Origin: JBJENW01 sp051880395
GTDB lineage: Bacteria; Bacillota; Clostridia; Lachnospirales; Lachnospiraceae
Assembly: GCA_051880395.1 (NCBI GenBank)
Contig: JBJENW010000027.1
Span: 1-26,367 of the forward strand
Length of the DNA: 26,367 nucleotides
Direction: 5' to 3'
The position numbers and the translations under genes are program-made. The notes under the pieces are model-generated. The model was given only the letters and a program-made list of their open reading frames with translations. It was not told where the DNA came from and did not search any database. Shown here piece after piece: positions 7,071 through 14,764 of the stretch. Each line of letters opens with the position of its first letter. The stretch's first letter is position 1.

Positions 7071-8010
7071 TGTAACAAAATCGGTTGTGGCAGAAAATCT
7101 GACACTAGAAAAAAAACAGGTAGATCATGCACCGAAAAAAGCAAAGCAATGTGGATTATGTAAATTAAAACAGGGTTTTAAAATGTATGCAAAGCATCCT
7201 GCATCTTTGGCTTTAAGGGTGTTAATTTATCTTTCGGCACTCGCAACCATGGGAGTTTTGGTTTATCTGGTTGCATATATTTTGGCGCGTGGTATACCGT
7301 ATCTGACACCGGATCTTTTTGCAAAAGAGTATACATCGGAAAATGTATCCATGTTTCCGGCGATGATCAATACCTTGTTAATGACTTTTTTAGCATTGCT
7401 GCTTGCGGTTCCATTTGGAATTGGTGCAGCGATTTATCTGACAGAATACGCAAAGCGTGGAAATAAAATTGTGTCTGTTGTGCGTTTGACCGCCGAGACA
7501 CTTTCCGGAATTCCTTCGATTGTATATGGTTTGTTTGGTATGTTATTCTTCTCAACCGCTTTACATTGGGGATTTTCCATTATCTCCGGTGCATGCACAC
7601 TGGCAATCATGGTTCTTCCGGTGATCATGCGTACCACAGAAGAAGCACTGCTTGCTGTACCAGACAGCTATCGCGAAGGAAGTTTCGGACTCGGTGCCGG
7701 AAAACTTCGAACAGTATTTAAGATTGTGCTTCCGGCAGCAATGCCTGGAATTCTCTCCGGAGTCATTTTGTCAATCGGACGAATTGTAGGAGAAACAGCA
7801 GCATTGATCTATACAGCTGGAACTGTTACAAAGGTGGCAAACAATGTGTTTGCATCCGGTCGAACACTTGCTGTTCATATGTATGCGTTATCGAGTGAAG
7901 GATTCCACACGGATCAGGCATATGCGACAGCTGTTGTGTTACTTGTCATCGTACTTTTGATCAATGGTTTATCGTCTTTGATCGCAAAGTGCTTTACAAA
8001 AAATAGTTAG
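7063..8010 (+). CDS. pstA: PstA phosphate ABC transporter permease
   Basis: This 315-aa integral-membrane partner of PstC has a hydrophilic N-terminal extension of about 45 residues, rich in Lys and Cys (CGLCKLKQG), before the first helix (about 47-72). The permease core includes INTLLMTFLALLLAVPFGIGAAIYLTEYA. The EAA loop SFGLGAGKLRTVFKIVLPAA lies at about 207-226 and IGRIVGETAALIYTAG after it, the PstA hallmark. The ATG is embedded in the end of pstC (8-bp overlap) with AGGAGGGG upstream. The N-terminal extension is longer than in E. coli PstA. Confidence 0.93.
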   Translation: MNDVTKSVVAENLTLEKKQVDHAPKKAKQCGLCKLKQGFKMYAKHPASLALRVLIYLSALATMGVLVYLVAYILARGIPYLTPDLFAKEYTSENVSMFPAMINTLLMTFLALLLAVPFGIGAAIYLTEYAKRGNKIVSVVRLTAETLSGIPSIVYGLFGMLFFSTALHWGFSIISGACTLAIMVLPVIMRTTEEALLAVPDSYREGSFGLGAGKLRTVFKIVLPAAMPGILSGVILSIGRIVGETAALIYTAGTVTKVANNVFASGRTLAVHMYALSSEGFHTDQAYATAVVLLVIVLLINGLSSLIAKCFTKNS

Positions 8011-8021
8011 GAGAAAAGAGT

Positions 8022-8789
8022 ATGGTAGATACAAAAAAAAATAAATTCAGCGTGAAAAACCTGGACCTGTATTATGGAGATTTTCATGCATTAAAAAATA
8101 TTAACCTGGATATGAAAGAGAAAGAGATTACTGCTTTTATCGGACCATCCGGTTGTGGAAAATCTACATTTTTAAAGAGCTTAAATCGAATGAATGATCT
8201 GGTGGAGGGATGTCAGATCACAGGAGATGTGCGTTTGGATTCGGAAGATATTTATGGAAGCGACATGGATGTCAATTTGCTTCGAAAAAAAGTAGGCATG
8301 GTATTTCAGAAACCAAATCCGTTTCCGATGAGTGTGTATGATAATATTGCATTTGGACCGCGGACACATGGCATTCATTCCAAAGAAAAGTTGGATGAAA
8401 TTGTGGAAACATCTCTGAAAAATGCAGCTATTTGGGACGAATTGAAGGATCGTCTGAAAAAGAGTGCATTGGGACTTTCCGGTGGACAGCAGCAGCGTCT
8501 CTGTATTGCCCGTGCACTTGCGGTACAGCCGGAGGTCATTTTGATGGATGAACCGACTTCTGCGCTGGACCCAATTTCAACCGCAAAAATCGAAGATCTG
8601 GTCATTGAACTGAAAAAGGACTATACCATTATCATGGTAACGCATAATATGCAGCAGGCAACCCGTGTATCGGATCAGACCGTATTTTTCTTGATGGGAG
8701 AGGTCATCGAAAGCGGGGAGACAGAAAAATTATTCTCCGTCCCTCAGGATAAACGGACAGAGGATTATATCACAGGACGTTTTGGTTAA
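8022..8789 (+). CDS. pstB: PstB phosphate ABC transporter ATP-binding protein
   Basis: This 255-aa cytoplasmic ATPase energises phosphate import through PstCA. All ABC motifs are intact: Walker A GPSGCGKS (about 42-49), Q-loop FQKPNPFPMSVYDNIAFG (a strongly PstB-specific stretch), signature LSGGQQQR, Walker B ILMDEPTSALDP and switch histidine in THNMQQATRVSD. The FLMGEVIE C-terminus is also typical. AGGAG precedes the ATG; it follows pstA by 11 bases within the operon. Confidence 0.97.
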   Translation: MVDTKKNKFSVKNLDLYYGDFHALKNINLDMKEKEITAFIGPSGCGKSTFLKSLNRMNDLVEGCQITGDVRLDSEDIYGSDMDVNLLRKKVGMVFQKPNPFPMSVYDNIAFGPRTHGIHSKEKLDEIVETSLKNAAIWDELKDRLKKSALGLSGGQQQRLCIARALAVQPEVILMDEPTSALDPISTAKIEDLVIELKKDYTIIMVTHNMQQATRVSDQTVFFLMGEVIESGETEKLFSVPQDKRTEDYITGRFG

Positions 8790-8820
8790 TGCATAAGTAA
8801 TTAGTAATAGGGAGGTCAGT

Positions 8821-9477
8821 ATGAGAGAACGATTTGAGAAACAGTTGGAGATGTTAAACCAGGAATTAATTCAGATGGGAACGCTGATCGAGCAGGCAAT
8901 CGGAATGGCGGTTCGTGCATTGGTAAATCAGGATGTAGAGGCAGCAAAAGAGGCCATCGCGTTTGACGAAGAGATTGATCGTCAGGAGCATGAAATCGAA
9001 ATGCTTTGTATGCGGTTGCTGTTGCAGCAGCAGCCTGTGGCAAAGGATCTTCGCTTGGTCTCTGCAGCTTTAAAAATGATCACAGATATGGAAAGAATCG
9101 GAGATCATGCAGCGGATATTTCCGAGATTACGCTTCAGATTGCAGGGACACCGTATATTGCAGATTTGGATTTGATTGAGAGCATGGCAAAATCAACAAC
9201 AGATATGGTTATTAAAAGTGTAGATGCATTTGTGACAAAGGATCTTCAACTGGCAACAGTTGTGATCAGCCAGGATGATGTTGTAGATGATTTATTTGAT
9301 CGCATGAAAGAGAGACTGATTCAGAAAATCGACTCGAAAGAAGAAGGAGGAGAACAGGCAATTGATCTTCAGATGGTAGCAAAATATTTTGAAAGAATCG
9401 GAGATCATGCCACAAATATTGCGGAATGGGTGATTTATTCCATTACAGGAACGCATGATGTGGAAAACCAGGCTTAA
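8821..9477 (+). CDS. phoU: PhoU phosphate-transport regulator
   Basis: This 218-aa all-helical protein has two PhoU repeats. Each carries the metal-binding core ERIGDHAADI (about 91-100) and ERIGDHATNI (about 190-199). PhoU links PstB activity to the Pho two-component system and restrains uptake when phosphate is plentiful. The start is ATG at 8821 after GGGAGGT. It is the last gene of the pst operon; no phoP/phoR pair is present in the window, so the regulator must be elsewhere. Confidence 0.95.
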   Translation: MRERFEKQLEMLNQELIQMGTLIEQAIGMAVRALVNQDVEAAKEAIAFDEEIDRQEHEIEMLCMRLLLQQQPVAKDLRLVSAALKMITDMERIGDHAADISEITLQIAGTPYIADLDLIESMAKSTTDMVIKSVDAFVTKDLQLATVVISQDDVVDDLFDRMKERLIQKIDSKEEGGEQAIDLQMVAKYFERIGDHATNIAEWVIYSITGTHDVENQA

Positions 9478-9494
9478 AATCAAATAAATTGTGG

Positions 9495-9535
9495 AAAAAG
9501 GAGCGCAGGTCAAAATAGGCTTGCGTTCTTTTTTT
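9495..9535 (+). terminator. Intrinsic terminator of pst-phoU operon
   Basis: The stem GAGCGCAGG (9501-9509)/CTTGCGTTC (9520-9528) has two G-U pairs and a 10-nt loop. It is preceded by an A-run and followed by seven T residues. Confidence 0.85.
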
Positions 9536-9550
9536 GTTCTATGGTACACT
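9521..9550 (+). promoter_or_regulatory. Promoter of amino-acid transporter operon
   Basis: The extended -10 TGgTACACT (9542-9550) has a weak TTGCGT (9521-9526) 18 bp upstream. It overlaps the preceding terminator, so the two operons are tightly packed. Confidence 0.4.
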
Positions 9551-9605
9551 AAAAGCATTCAAAATACGAGTGATAGAAAAAGCAGTTTGCTGGAAAGGAG
9601 AACAT

Positions 9606-11135
9606 ATGAAAAAAAGAAAACCACAATGGCTTGTTTGTATGTTATTTGCCGTACTATTAGTGACATCAATGAATGGATTTACGGTACAGGCAAAAGAGAC
9701 AGGGGAAAATGATGACACGACATTTGTAGTTGGATTTGATGCGGAGTTTCCGCCGTATGGTTATAAAGATGATAATGGTGAGTATGTGGGATTTGACCTT
9801 GATCTGGCGCAGGAGGTCTGTGATAGAAATGGTTGGATACTAAAGAAACAGCCTATTGAGTGGAATTCGAAAGATATGGAATTAAATTCTGGTTCAATTG
9901 ACTGTATCTGGAATGGATTTACCATGAACGGCAGAGAGAGTGACTATACATGGTCCACCCCGTATGTGGATAACTCGCAGGTGGTCATTGTCCGATCTGA
10001 TTCGAATATCAAAAAATTGTCGGATCTGAAGGGAAAAGTGGTTGCTGTTCAGGCAGACAGCTCCGCTCTTGCGGCGCTGACCGGCGATGATGCGACAGAG
10101 GAAAATCAGGCATTGGCAAAATTCTTTCAGGATCTGCAGCAGGTAGGTGATTACAATAGTGCGTTTTTAAATCTGGAATCTGGTGCTGTACAAGCTATTT
10201 GTATGGATATCGGTGTAGCAAATTATGAGATCAAATCGCGCGGAAACAAGTTTACAATGCTGGACGAACATCTTTCTTCGGAGGAATATGCGGTTGGATT
10301 TAAATTGGGAAACACCGAACTTCGGGATCAGGTGCAGGCGACAATTGTGGATATGCTTTCAGACGGAACTTTTGAAAAAATAGCGAAAAACTGGGAGCTG
10401 GAAGAAGCAGTCTGTTTGTCGGCGGATGATCAGCCTGATGACAGTGCGATTCAGGGAGCAACCGAGGCAAAACCAGGATTTATGGCACGCGTACTTTCTA
10501 TTACAAAGCAGCTTTCAAAAGGACTGGGCGCATCGCTTGTCATTTTCTTTTTAACATTGTTGTTTTCTCTTCCATTGGGACTTCTTGTTGCAGCCGGAAG
10601 AATGTGTAGATTTGCACCGGTTCAATGGTTGTTTAAATTTTACATATCCATTGCGCGCGGGACACCGCTGATGTTGCAGCTTTTGGTTGTCTTTTACGGA
10701 CCATATTATTTATTCGGTATGACACTGACAGCCAGTTATCGATTTGAGGCGGTCATCATCGGATTTGCGTTTAACTATGCAGCTTATTTTGCTGAGATTT
10801 ACCGCTCGGGAATTCAGGCAGTCGAGGTTGGGCAGTACGAAGCAGCAAAAATTTTAGGATACAGTAAAGCACAGACATTCTTTAAGATCGTATTCCCACA
10901 GATGGCAAAAAATATTCTCCCGGCTGTGACAAACGAGGTGATCACGCTGGTGAAAGATACGTCCCTTGCGTTTGCGATTTCCTTCACCGAAATGTTTACG
11001 CTCGCAAAACAGGTGGCGGCGGCACAGACCACGATCATGCCGCTGTTTATTGCAGGAATCTTCTATTACATCTTTAACTTTGTGGTGGCATTTGTGATGG
11101 AAAAGATTGAAAAACGCATGGACTATTATCGGTAA
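9606..11135 (+). CDS. Fused substrate-binding/permease polar amino-acid ABC transporter
   Basis: This 509-aa single polypeptide combines receptor and channel of a polar amino-acid (PAAT/HAAT-type, GlnP-like) importer. A signal peptide/anchor covers residues 1-36. A type II binding domain (about 44-275) shows FDAEFPPYGYKDDNGEYVGFD, the ligand-arginine region RESDYTWSTPYVD and GKVVAVQADSSA. The permease domain (about 300-509) has five or so helices with EYEAAK-type loop VGQYEAAKILGYSKAQTFFKIV and KDTSLAFAISF. Fusion of this kind is known in Firmicutes, where lipid-anchored receptors are otherwise separate. ATG 9606 follows AAAGGAG; a longer reading from 9534 has no SD and would mask the signal peptide. 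The ATPase follows 14 bases later. Substrate is unproven; glutamine, glutamate, cystine or another polar amino acid are all possible. Confidence 0.92.
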   Translation: MKKRKPQWLVCMLFAVLLVTSMNGFTVQAKETGENDDTTFVVGFDAEFPPYGYKDDNGEYVGFDLDLAQEVCDRNGWILKKQPIEWNSKDMELNSGSIDCIWNGFTMNGRESDYTWSTPYVDNSQVVIVRSDSNIKKLSDLKGKVVAVQADSSALAALTGDDATEENQALAKFFQDLQQVGDYNSAFLNLESGAVQAICMDIGVANYEIKSRGNKFTMLDEHLSSEEYAVGFKLGNTELRDQVQATIVDMLSDGTFEKIAKNWELEEAVCLSADDQPDDSAIQGATEAKPGFMARVLSITKQLSKGLGASLVIFFLTLLFSLPLGLLVAAGRMCRFAPVQWLFKFYISIARGTPLMLQLLVVFYGPYYLFGMTLTASYRFEAVIIGFAFNYAAYFAEIYRSGIQAVEVGQYEAAKILGYSKAQTFFKIVFPQMAKNILPAVTNEVITLVKDTSLAFAISFTEMFTLAKQVAAAQTTIMPLFIAGIFYYIFNFVVAFVMEKIEKRMDYYR

Positions 11136-11149
11136 AAAGGAGGGATTCG

Positions 11150-11911
11150 ATGAACGTATTGGAAGTAAAAAATATAAAAAAACACTTTGGAGAACTGCAG
11201 GTATTAAAGGATATCAGTCTGCAAGTAGCAGAAAGTGAAGTGATCTCGATTCTCGGGCCTTCCGGTTCCGGAAAATCTACCTTTTTGCGTTGTATGACGA
11301 TGCTTGAGACAATTGATGACGGCAGTATTTCTTATTGTGGAAAGGCAGCAGTATCTTCCAAAAGTGGAAAACCTGTGTATGCGAATAAAAAAGAAATGCG
11401 GGAAATTCAGAACGATTATGGACTGGTGTTTCAGAATTTCAACTTGTTTCCACATTATTCTGTGATGAAAAATATTACTGATGCGCCGATTCATGTCCAG
11501 AAACGGGATAAGGAAGAAGTATTTGCAGAGGCGAAAGAACTTCTTCGTAAAATGAATCTCGCAGACAAAGGCGATTTTTATCCGTATCAGCTTTCCGGCG
11601 GGCAGAAACAGCGAGTGGCGATCGCAAGAGCACTTGCACTCAATCCCAAAATCCTGTTTTTCGATGAGCCAACATCGGCACTGGATCCAGAGCTGACCGC
11701 AGAAATTTTGAAAGTGTTAAAGGCCCTCGCAGCAGAGAAAATGACGATGGTGATCGTGACGCATGAAATTGAGTTCGCGCGAAGTGTTTCGGATCGCGTA
11801 ATTTTTATGGATGGCGGAGTGATCGTTGAGGAAGGTCGGCCAGAGGATGTGATAGACAATCCGAAGACGGAGCGGGCAAAAGCGTTTTTACAAAAAATGC
11901 AGAATGAATGA
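11150..11911 (+). CDS. Polar amino-acid ABC transporter ATP-binding protein
   Basis: This 253-aa ATPase is the partner of the fused receptor-permease. Walker A is GPSGSGKS (about 35-42), Q-loop FQNFNLFPHYSVMKNI, signature LSGGQKQR, Walker B ILFFDEPTSALDP and H-loop THEIEFARSVSDR, followed by FMDGGVIVEEG, all as in GlnQ/HisP-type subunits. A stretch between Walker A and Q-loop (about 60-90) is slightly longer than in GlnQ. AAAGGAGG precedes the ATG. With the upstream gene it makes a complete two-gene importer. Confidence 0.95.
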   Translation: MNVLEVKNIKKHFGELQVLKDISLQVAESEVISILGPSGSGKSTFLRCMTMLETIDDGSISYCGKAAVSSKSGKPVYANKKEMREIQNDYGLVFQNFNLFPHYSVMKNITDAPIHVQKRDKEEVFAEAKELLRKMNLADKGDFYPYQLSGGQKQRVAIARALALNPKILFFDEPTSALDPELTAEILKVLKALAAEKMTMVIVTHEIEFARSVSDRVIFMDGGVIVEEGRPEDVIDNPKTERAKAFLQKMQNE

Positions 11912-11913
11912 GA

Positions 11914-11954
11914 AAAAAAGGCGGTATTCGTGTTTTGGGAATCGCCGCCTTTTT
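11914..11954. terminator. Bidirectional intrinsic terminator
   Basis: GGCGG (11920-11924) pairs with CCGCC (11945-11949), with inner ATTC/GAAT pairing and A/T runs on both sides. It serves the ABC operon on + and the convergent membrane-protein gene on -. Confidence 0.88.
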
Positions 11955-11963
11955 ACAAGTTTT

Positions 11964-12971
11964 TTAAGCATGTATTGTATTTTTGCTTGAAGCAGATAAA
12001 ATCGTTGAAATCACACCGAATGCAATTCCGGCAATCGGCCATAAGAGCCAACTGATGTTCCATGCATTTCCGACAAAGCTCCAGAGCAGATAGGCAATTG
12101 CCATAAGAGGCCAATAAACTGCCGCCACCGTTCCGATTTTTTTGTTTTCTTCCTTTTTTTCCTTGGAAAAATCGCCTTTATTTAGCAGCAATTCATAAGC
12201 ACCTTTTCTTGTTCCGGCGACAATGAAATTGCAGACAGCAAGGGCAATGATTGGAAACAGCATCGCAGTTGCAATGCCGACCATCCATTCACTGGAAGGT
12301 GTTGTAAAAATTGAATCAAAGATGATCGTTGGCAGCACACTCAGAATACATAAAACTACGCCAAGTGTGATATGGAATGTAAATTTTGAAAGATACGATT
12401 CGTATAACCCGTTTATATACTGTTGCGTATCGACATCTAGTTGAATATAAAATTCTTTCCATGCTTCATATTTTTTAACTTTCATTCCGCTTGCGATAAA
12501 AAGGGCAACTGCAGCCGCAATAAGAAGAAACAGTGCGGACAATCCGATGATATTAGAAACGGTAGAGGTCATCAGATTGTTACTTGCAAGTGCATCGAAC
12601 AGTACAAGTGGAAATACAGATAAAATGCAAAGTGCGACTCCGGCGGCAACCATTGTTCCTGTTTGTTTCTTGGCAGCCAAAAAGTTTTTTGCTTCATTGA
12701 GGCTTACAAAATGCTCGGAGCGTGTTGGTTTCTCAGAGGATGGTTTTTCTAAAGAAACACTGTTTACGCCAAGTTCCTCCGCTAATTCATCCATGTTACC
12801 GAATTCGGAAATGACGATACCGATGGCTTCGTTTTCGGATTTTCCTGCGGCTTTTAATTCCTGATATTTATCCTCCATAATGGTTTCTAATTCTTCCCGC
12901 GCTTTTTGCACTTGCGGTGTGTTTGGATAATTCTGAAAAAGATTTTGAATATATGTTTTGATTGTCTCCAT
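11964..12971 (-). CDS. Permease-prefix (HAAS-like) membrane protein, PadR-linked
   Basis: The 335-aa product has a soluble helical N-terminus (about 1-70, METIKTYIQNLFQNYP...AIGIVISEFGNMDELAEELG). This is the permease-prefix/DUF1700-type (HAAS) domain often encoded next to PadR regulators. A charged linker is followed by about six membrane segments in three hairpin pairs (about 108-160, 198-250, 285-330); the first two pairs look like internal repeats (VALCILSVFPLVLFDAL versus VVLCILSVLPTIIFDSI). Function is unknown; family context suggests an envelope or stress protein controlled by its PadR partner. AAAGGGGA precedes ATG, and it follows the padR gene by 15 bases in an operon. Confidence 0.85.
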   Translation of the reverse strand: METIKTYIQNLFQNYPNTPQVQKAREELETIMEDKYQELKAAGKSENEAIGIVISEFGNMDELAEELGVNSVSLEKPSSEKPTRSEHFVSLNEAKNFLAAKKQTGTMVAAGVALCILSVFPLVLFDALASNNLMTSTVSNIIGLSALFLLIAAAVALFIASGMKVKKYEAWKEFYIQLDVDTQQYINGLYESYLSKFTFHITLGVVLCILSVLPTIIFDSIFTTPSSEWMVGIATAMLFPIIALAVCNFIVAGTRKGAYELLLNKGDFSKEKKEENKKIGTVAAVYWPLMAIAYLLWSFVGNAWNISWLLWPIAGIAFGVISTILSASSKNTIHA

Positions 12972-12986
12972 GAAAAAATCCCCTTT

Positions 12987-13334
12987 CTACTTTTGATTAA
13001 AGGAAAAAAAATCTTCCTTGCAAAATTGATTAACGACTTCCTGTGTCAGTTTCCATTCTTCGCACTTTTGCGTGTAATAAGTTTTGCCTAAATCGGTAAT
13101 TCGATAATACGTTCGTCGTTTTCCGTTTGTTTCTGTTCCGAAAAAAGATTCGATATATCCGCTTTTTTCCAAACGGGAAAACGCAGAATACAGAGTGGTT
13201 TCTTTCATACTGTATTGCTCATTCGTGCGCTCTTTAATCGCCTTTGATATCTCGTATCCGTAGGATGGCTTTTCTAGTATCAGGCAGAGAATGATCATAT
13301 CATTATATCCGCGGATACCATCGCTGCTGATCAC
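12987..13334 (-). CDS. PadR-family transcriptional regulator
   Basis: This 115-aa winged-helix repressor has a N-terminal PadR domain, with DMIILCLILEKPSYGYEISK, then TTLYSAFSRLEKSGYIES recognition region and the wing GKRRTYYRITDLGKTY. It lacks a long C-terminal coiled-coil, so it belongs to the short PadR-s2 type. The start is GTG at 13334 with GGAGGG nearby; an out-of-frame ATG overlaps it. It probably represses its own promoter and the downstream membrane-protein gene through the inverted operators at 13370-13415. Confidence 0.92.
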   Translation of the reverse strand: MISSDGIRGYNDMIILCLILEKPSYGYEISKAIKERTNEQYSMKETTLYSAFSRLEKSGYIESFFGTETNGKRRTYYRITDLGKTYYTQKCEEWKLTQEVVNQFCKEDFFSFNQK

Positions 13335-13369
13335 ATGTATCCCTCCACTTCTTTTTCAAAGTATTACGA

Positions 13370-13415
13370 CTGTCGTAGTAATTACATATCTACCGTAACA
13401 CAATTACTACGACAG
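13370..13415. promoter_or_regulatory. Paired operator sites of the PadR operon
   Basis: CTGTCGTAGTAATT (13370-13383) is repeated exactly inverted at 13402-13415, with centres 32 bp apart, about three helical turns. The first copy also forms the palindrome TACGAC-T-GTCGTA (13365-13377). Confidence 0.7.
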
Positions 13416-13420
13416 GTCAA
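13392..13420 (-). promoter_or_regulatory. Promoter of the padR operon
   Basis: On the minus strand -35 TTGACC (13415-13420) and -10 TACGGT (13392-13397) are separated by 17 bp. One operator arm lies in the spacer and the other just past the predicted start, an ideal layout for autorepression. Confidence 0.55.
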
Positions 13421-13497
13421 GTAATTTTTTTTAAAGCATTATTGGAATAGTTAGAATTTGAAAAACAGGAAAGAGAAAAGTTTGGTAGAAAAGTGGT

Positions 13498-13527
13498 TTG
13501 ACAACGCCTCTGTTCAGGATGTATACT
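13498..13527 (+). promoter_or_regulatory. Promoter of lrgAB
   Basis: Consensus -35 TTGACA (13498-13503) and TATACT (13522-13527) have an 18-bp spacer. The rest of 13421-13578 holds no other recognised signal. Confidence 0.75.
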
Positions 13528-13578
13528 CACTTTCGAAGATAAAAATTTTTGTAACAGAGTCTTTGGAGGAAAGAAAGT

Positions 13579-13968
13579 ATGAAGTACATCAGACAATTTT
13601 TGATCATTTTAGCGTTTTCTTTTGCAGGTGAACTGTTGCGGGCGATTCTGCCACTTCCGATTCCGGCGAGTATTTATGGACTGGTATTATTGTTTGCTGC
13701 GCTGCAGAGTGGAATTTTGCGATTGGATGTGATCAAGGAGACAGCAGGATTTTTGATCAATATTATGCCGCTTTTATTTATTCCCGCAGGGGTTGGTCTG
13801 ATCGAATCCTGGGATGCATTGAAGCCGATGTTGTTACCGGTTGTGGTGATCATGGTAATCACTACAGTTGTTGTAATGGGGGCGTCCGGCCAGGTTACAC
13901 AGATTGTAATGCGTGGTGCAGATAAACGCAAGGAAAAGGAAACAGAAGGAGTGCAGGAAATTGAGTAG
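13579..13968 (+). CDS. lrgA: CidA/LrgA family holin-like membrane protein
   Basis: This 129-aa protein has four predicted membrane helices and the family signature LPLPIPASIYGLVLLF (about 25-40), then MPLLFIPAGVGLIESWD. The Lys/Glu-rich C-tail (about 110-129) is cytoplasmic. CidA/LrgA proteins are holin-like and work with CidB/LrgB; in Staphylococcus and Bacillus the pair affects autolysis, and LrgAB-type proteins have also been linked to pyruvate import. ATG 13579 follows GGAGG. Its stop overlaps the lrgB TTG start by 8 bp. Confidence 0.92.
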   Translation: MKYIRQFLIILAFSFAGELLRAILPLPIPASIYGLVLLFAALQSGILRLDVIKETAGFLINIMPLLFIPAGVGLIESWDALKPMLLPVVVIMVITTVVVMGASGQVTQIVMRGADKRKEKETEGVQEIE

Positions 13969-14662
13969 TATCAAAGAAATATTAGAAAATTCCGTATTTT
14001 TCGGAGCGCTGCTTTGTGTAGCAACGTATGAGATTGGCGTATGGATTAAGAAAAAATGGAATTTGCCAATTTTTAATCCACTATTGTTATCGATTCTATT
14101 TACCATTTTATTTTTAAAAGTATTTCATATTGATTATAAAGCATTTGAAAGTGGGGCAAAGTATATCAGCTATCTATTGACACCGGCGACAGTCTGTTTG
14201 GCAGTGCCGTTGTATGAGCAGTTTGCAGCATTAAAAAAGAACTGGAAAGCCATCTGTGCGGGGATTTTGACGGGTGCGTTGACAAGTATGGGAAGCGTAC
14301 TTTTGCTATCCATGCTCTTTCATTTGACACATGAAGAATATGTCACGCTTTTGCCGAAATCCATTACAACTGCTATCGGAATGGGCGTATCCGAAGAATT
14401 AGGTGGTATCGTGACGATCACCGTTGCAGTCATTGTCGTTACAGGCGTTTTGGGAAATATGTTTGCAGAACAGATCTGTAAGCTGTTTCATATCGAAGAA
14501 CCAGTGGCAAAAGGCATTGCGATTGGGTCTGCTTCTCATGCGGTCGGAACCGCAAAAGCGATGGAAATCGGAGAGATGGAAGGGGCGATGAGTAGTTTGT
14601 CGATTGCTGTTTCTGGATTGATTACAGTGGTGCTTGCACCGCTTTTTGCCCATATGTGGTAA
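13961..14662 (+). CDS. lrgB: LrgB family membrane protein
   Basis: This 233-aa protein has about seven hydrophobic helices. Family hallmarks are visible: LPKSITTAIGMGVSEELGG (about 132-150) and KGIAIGSASHAVGTAKAMEIGEMEGAMSSLSI (about 184-215). I choose the TTG at 13961, which overlaps lrgA (TTGAGTAG), has AAGGAG upstream and gives a standard LrgB N-terminus; a longer in-frame start at 13913 lies inside lrgA. Partner of LrgA, likely for pyruvate transport or autolysis control. No lytSR-type pair is adjacent. Confidence 0.93.
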   Translation: MSSIKEILENSVFFGALLCVATYEIGVWIKKKWNLPIFNPLLLSILFTILFLKVFHIDYKAFESGAKYISYLLTPATVCLAVPLYEQFAALKKNWKAICAGILTGALTSMGSVLLLSMLFHLTHEEYVTLLPKSITTAIGMGVSEELGGIVTITVAVIVVTGVLGNMFAEQICKLFHIEEPVAKGIAIGSASHAVGTAKAMEIGEMEGAMSSLSIAVSGLITVVLAPLFAHMW

Positions 14663-14733
14663 ATGCGTCATTTTGAGTCTTACATATAGAAAGGGGACGG
14701 GGTATGGTACAATACAAAATCGAAATCGGAGAA

Positions 14734-14764
14734 AAAGAGAGCAGGCATTTCGCCTGCTCTTTCT
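14734..14764. terminator. Bidirectional terminator between lrgB and ydbT-like gene
   Basis: The stem AGAGCAGGC (14738-14746)/GCCTGCTCT (14752-14760) has a five-base loop, with T-rich tails on both strands. Confidence 0.85.

Noticed and set aside
9534..9605. 24-codon N-terminal extension of the fused transporter
   Set aside because: It begins inside the preceding terminator/promoter and would displace the signal peptide; ATG 9606 has a good SD.
13370..13415. BlaI/CopY-type operator
   Set aside because: TACGAC-GTCGTA looks somewhat like BlaI-family sites, but the adjacent gene is clearly PadR-type, so the site is assigned to it.
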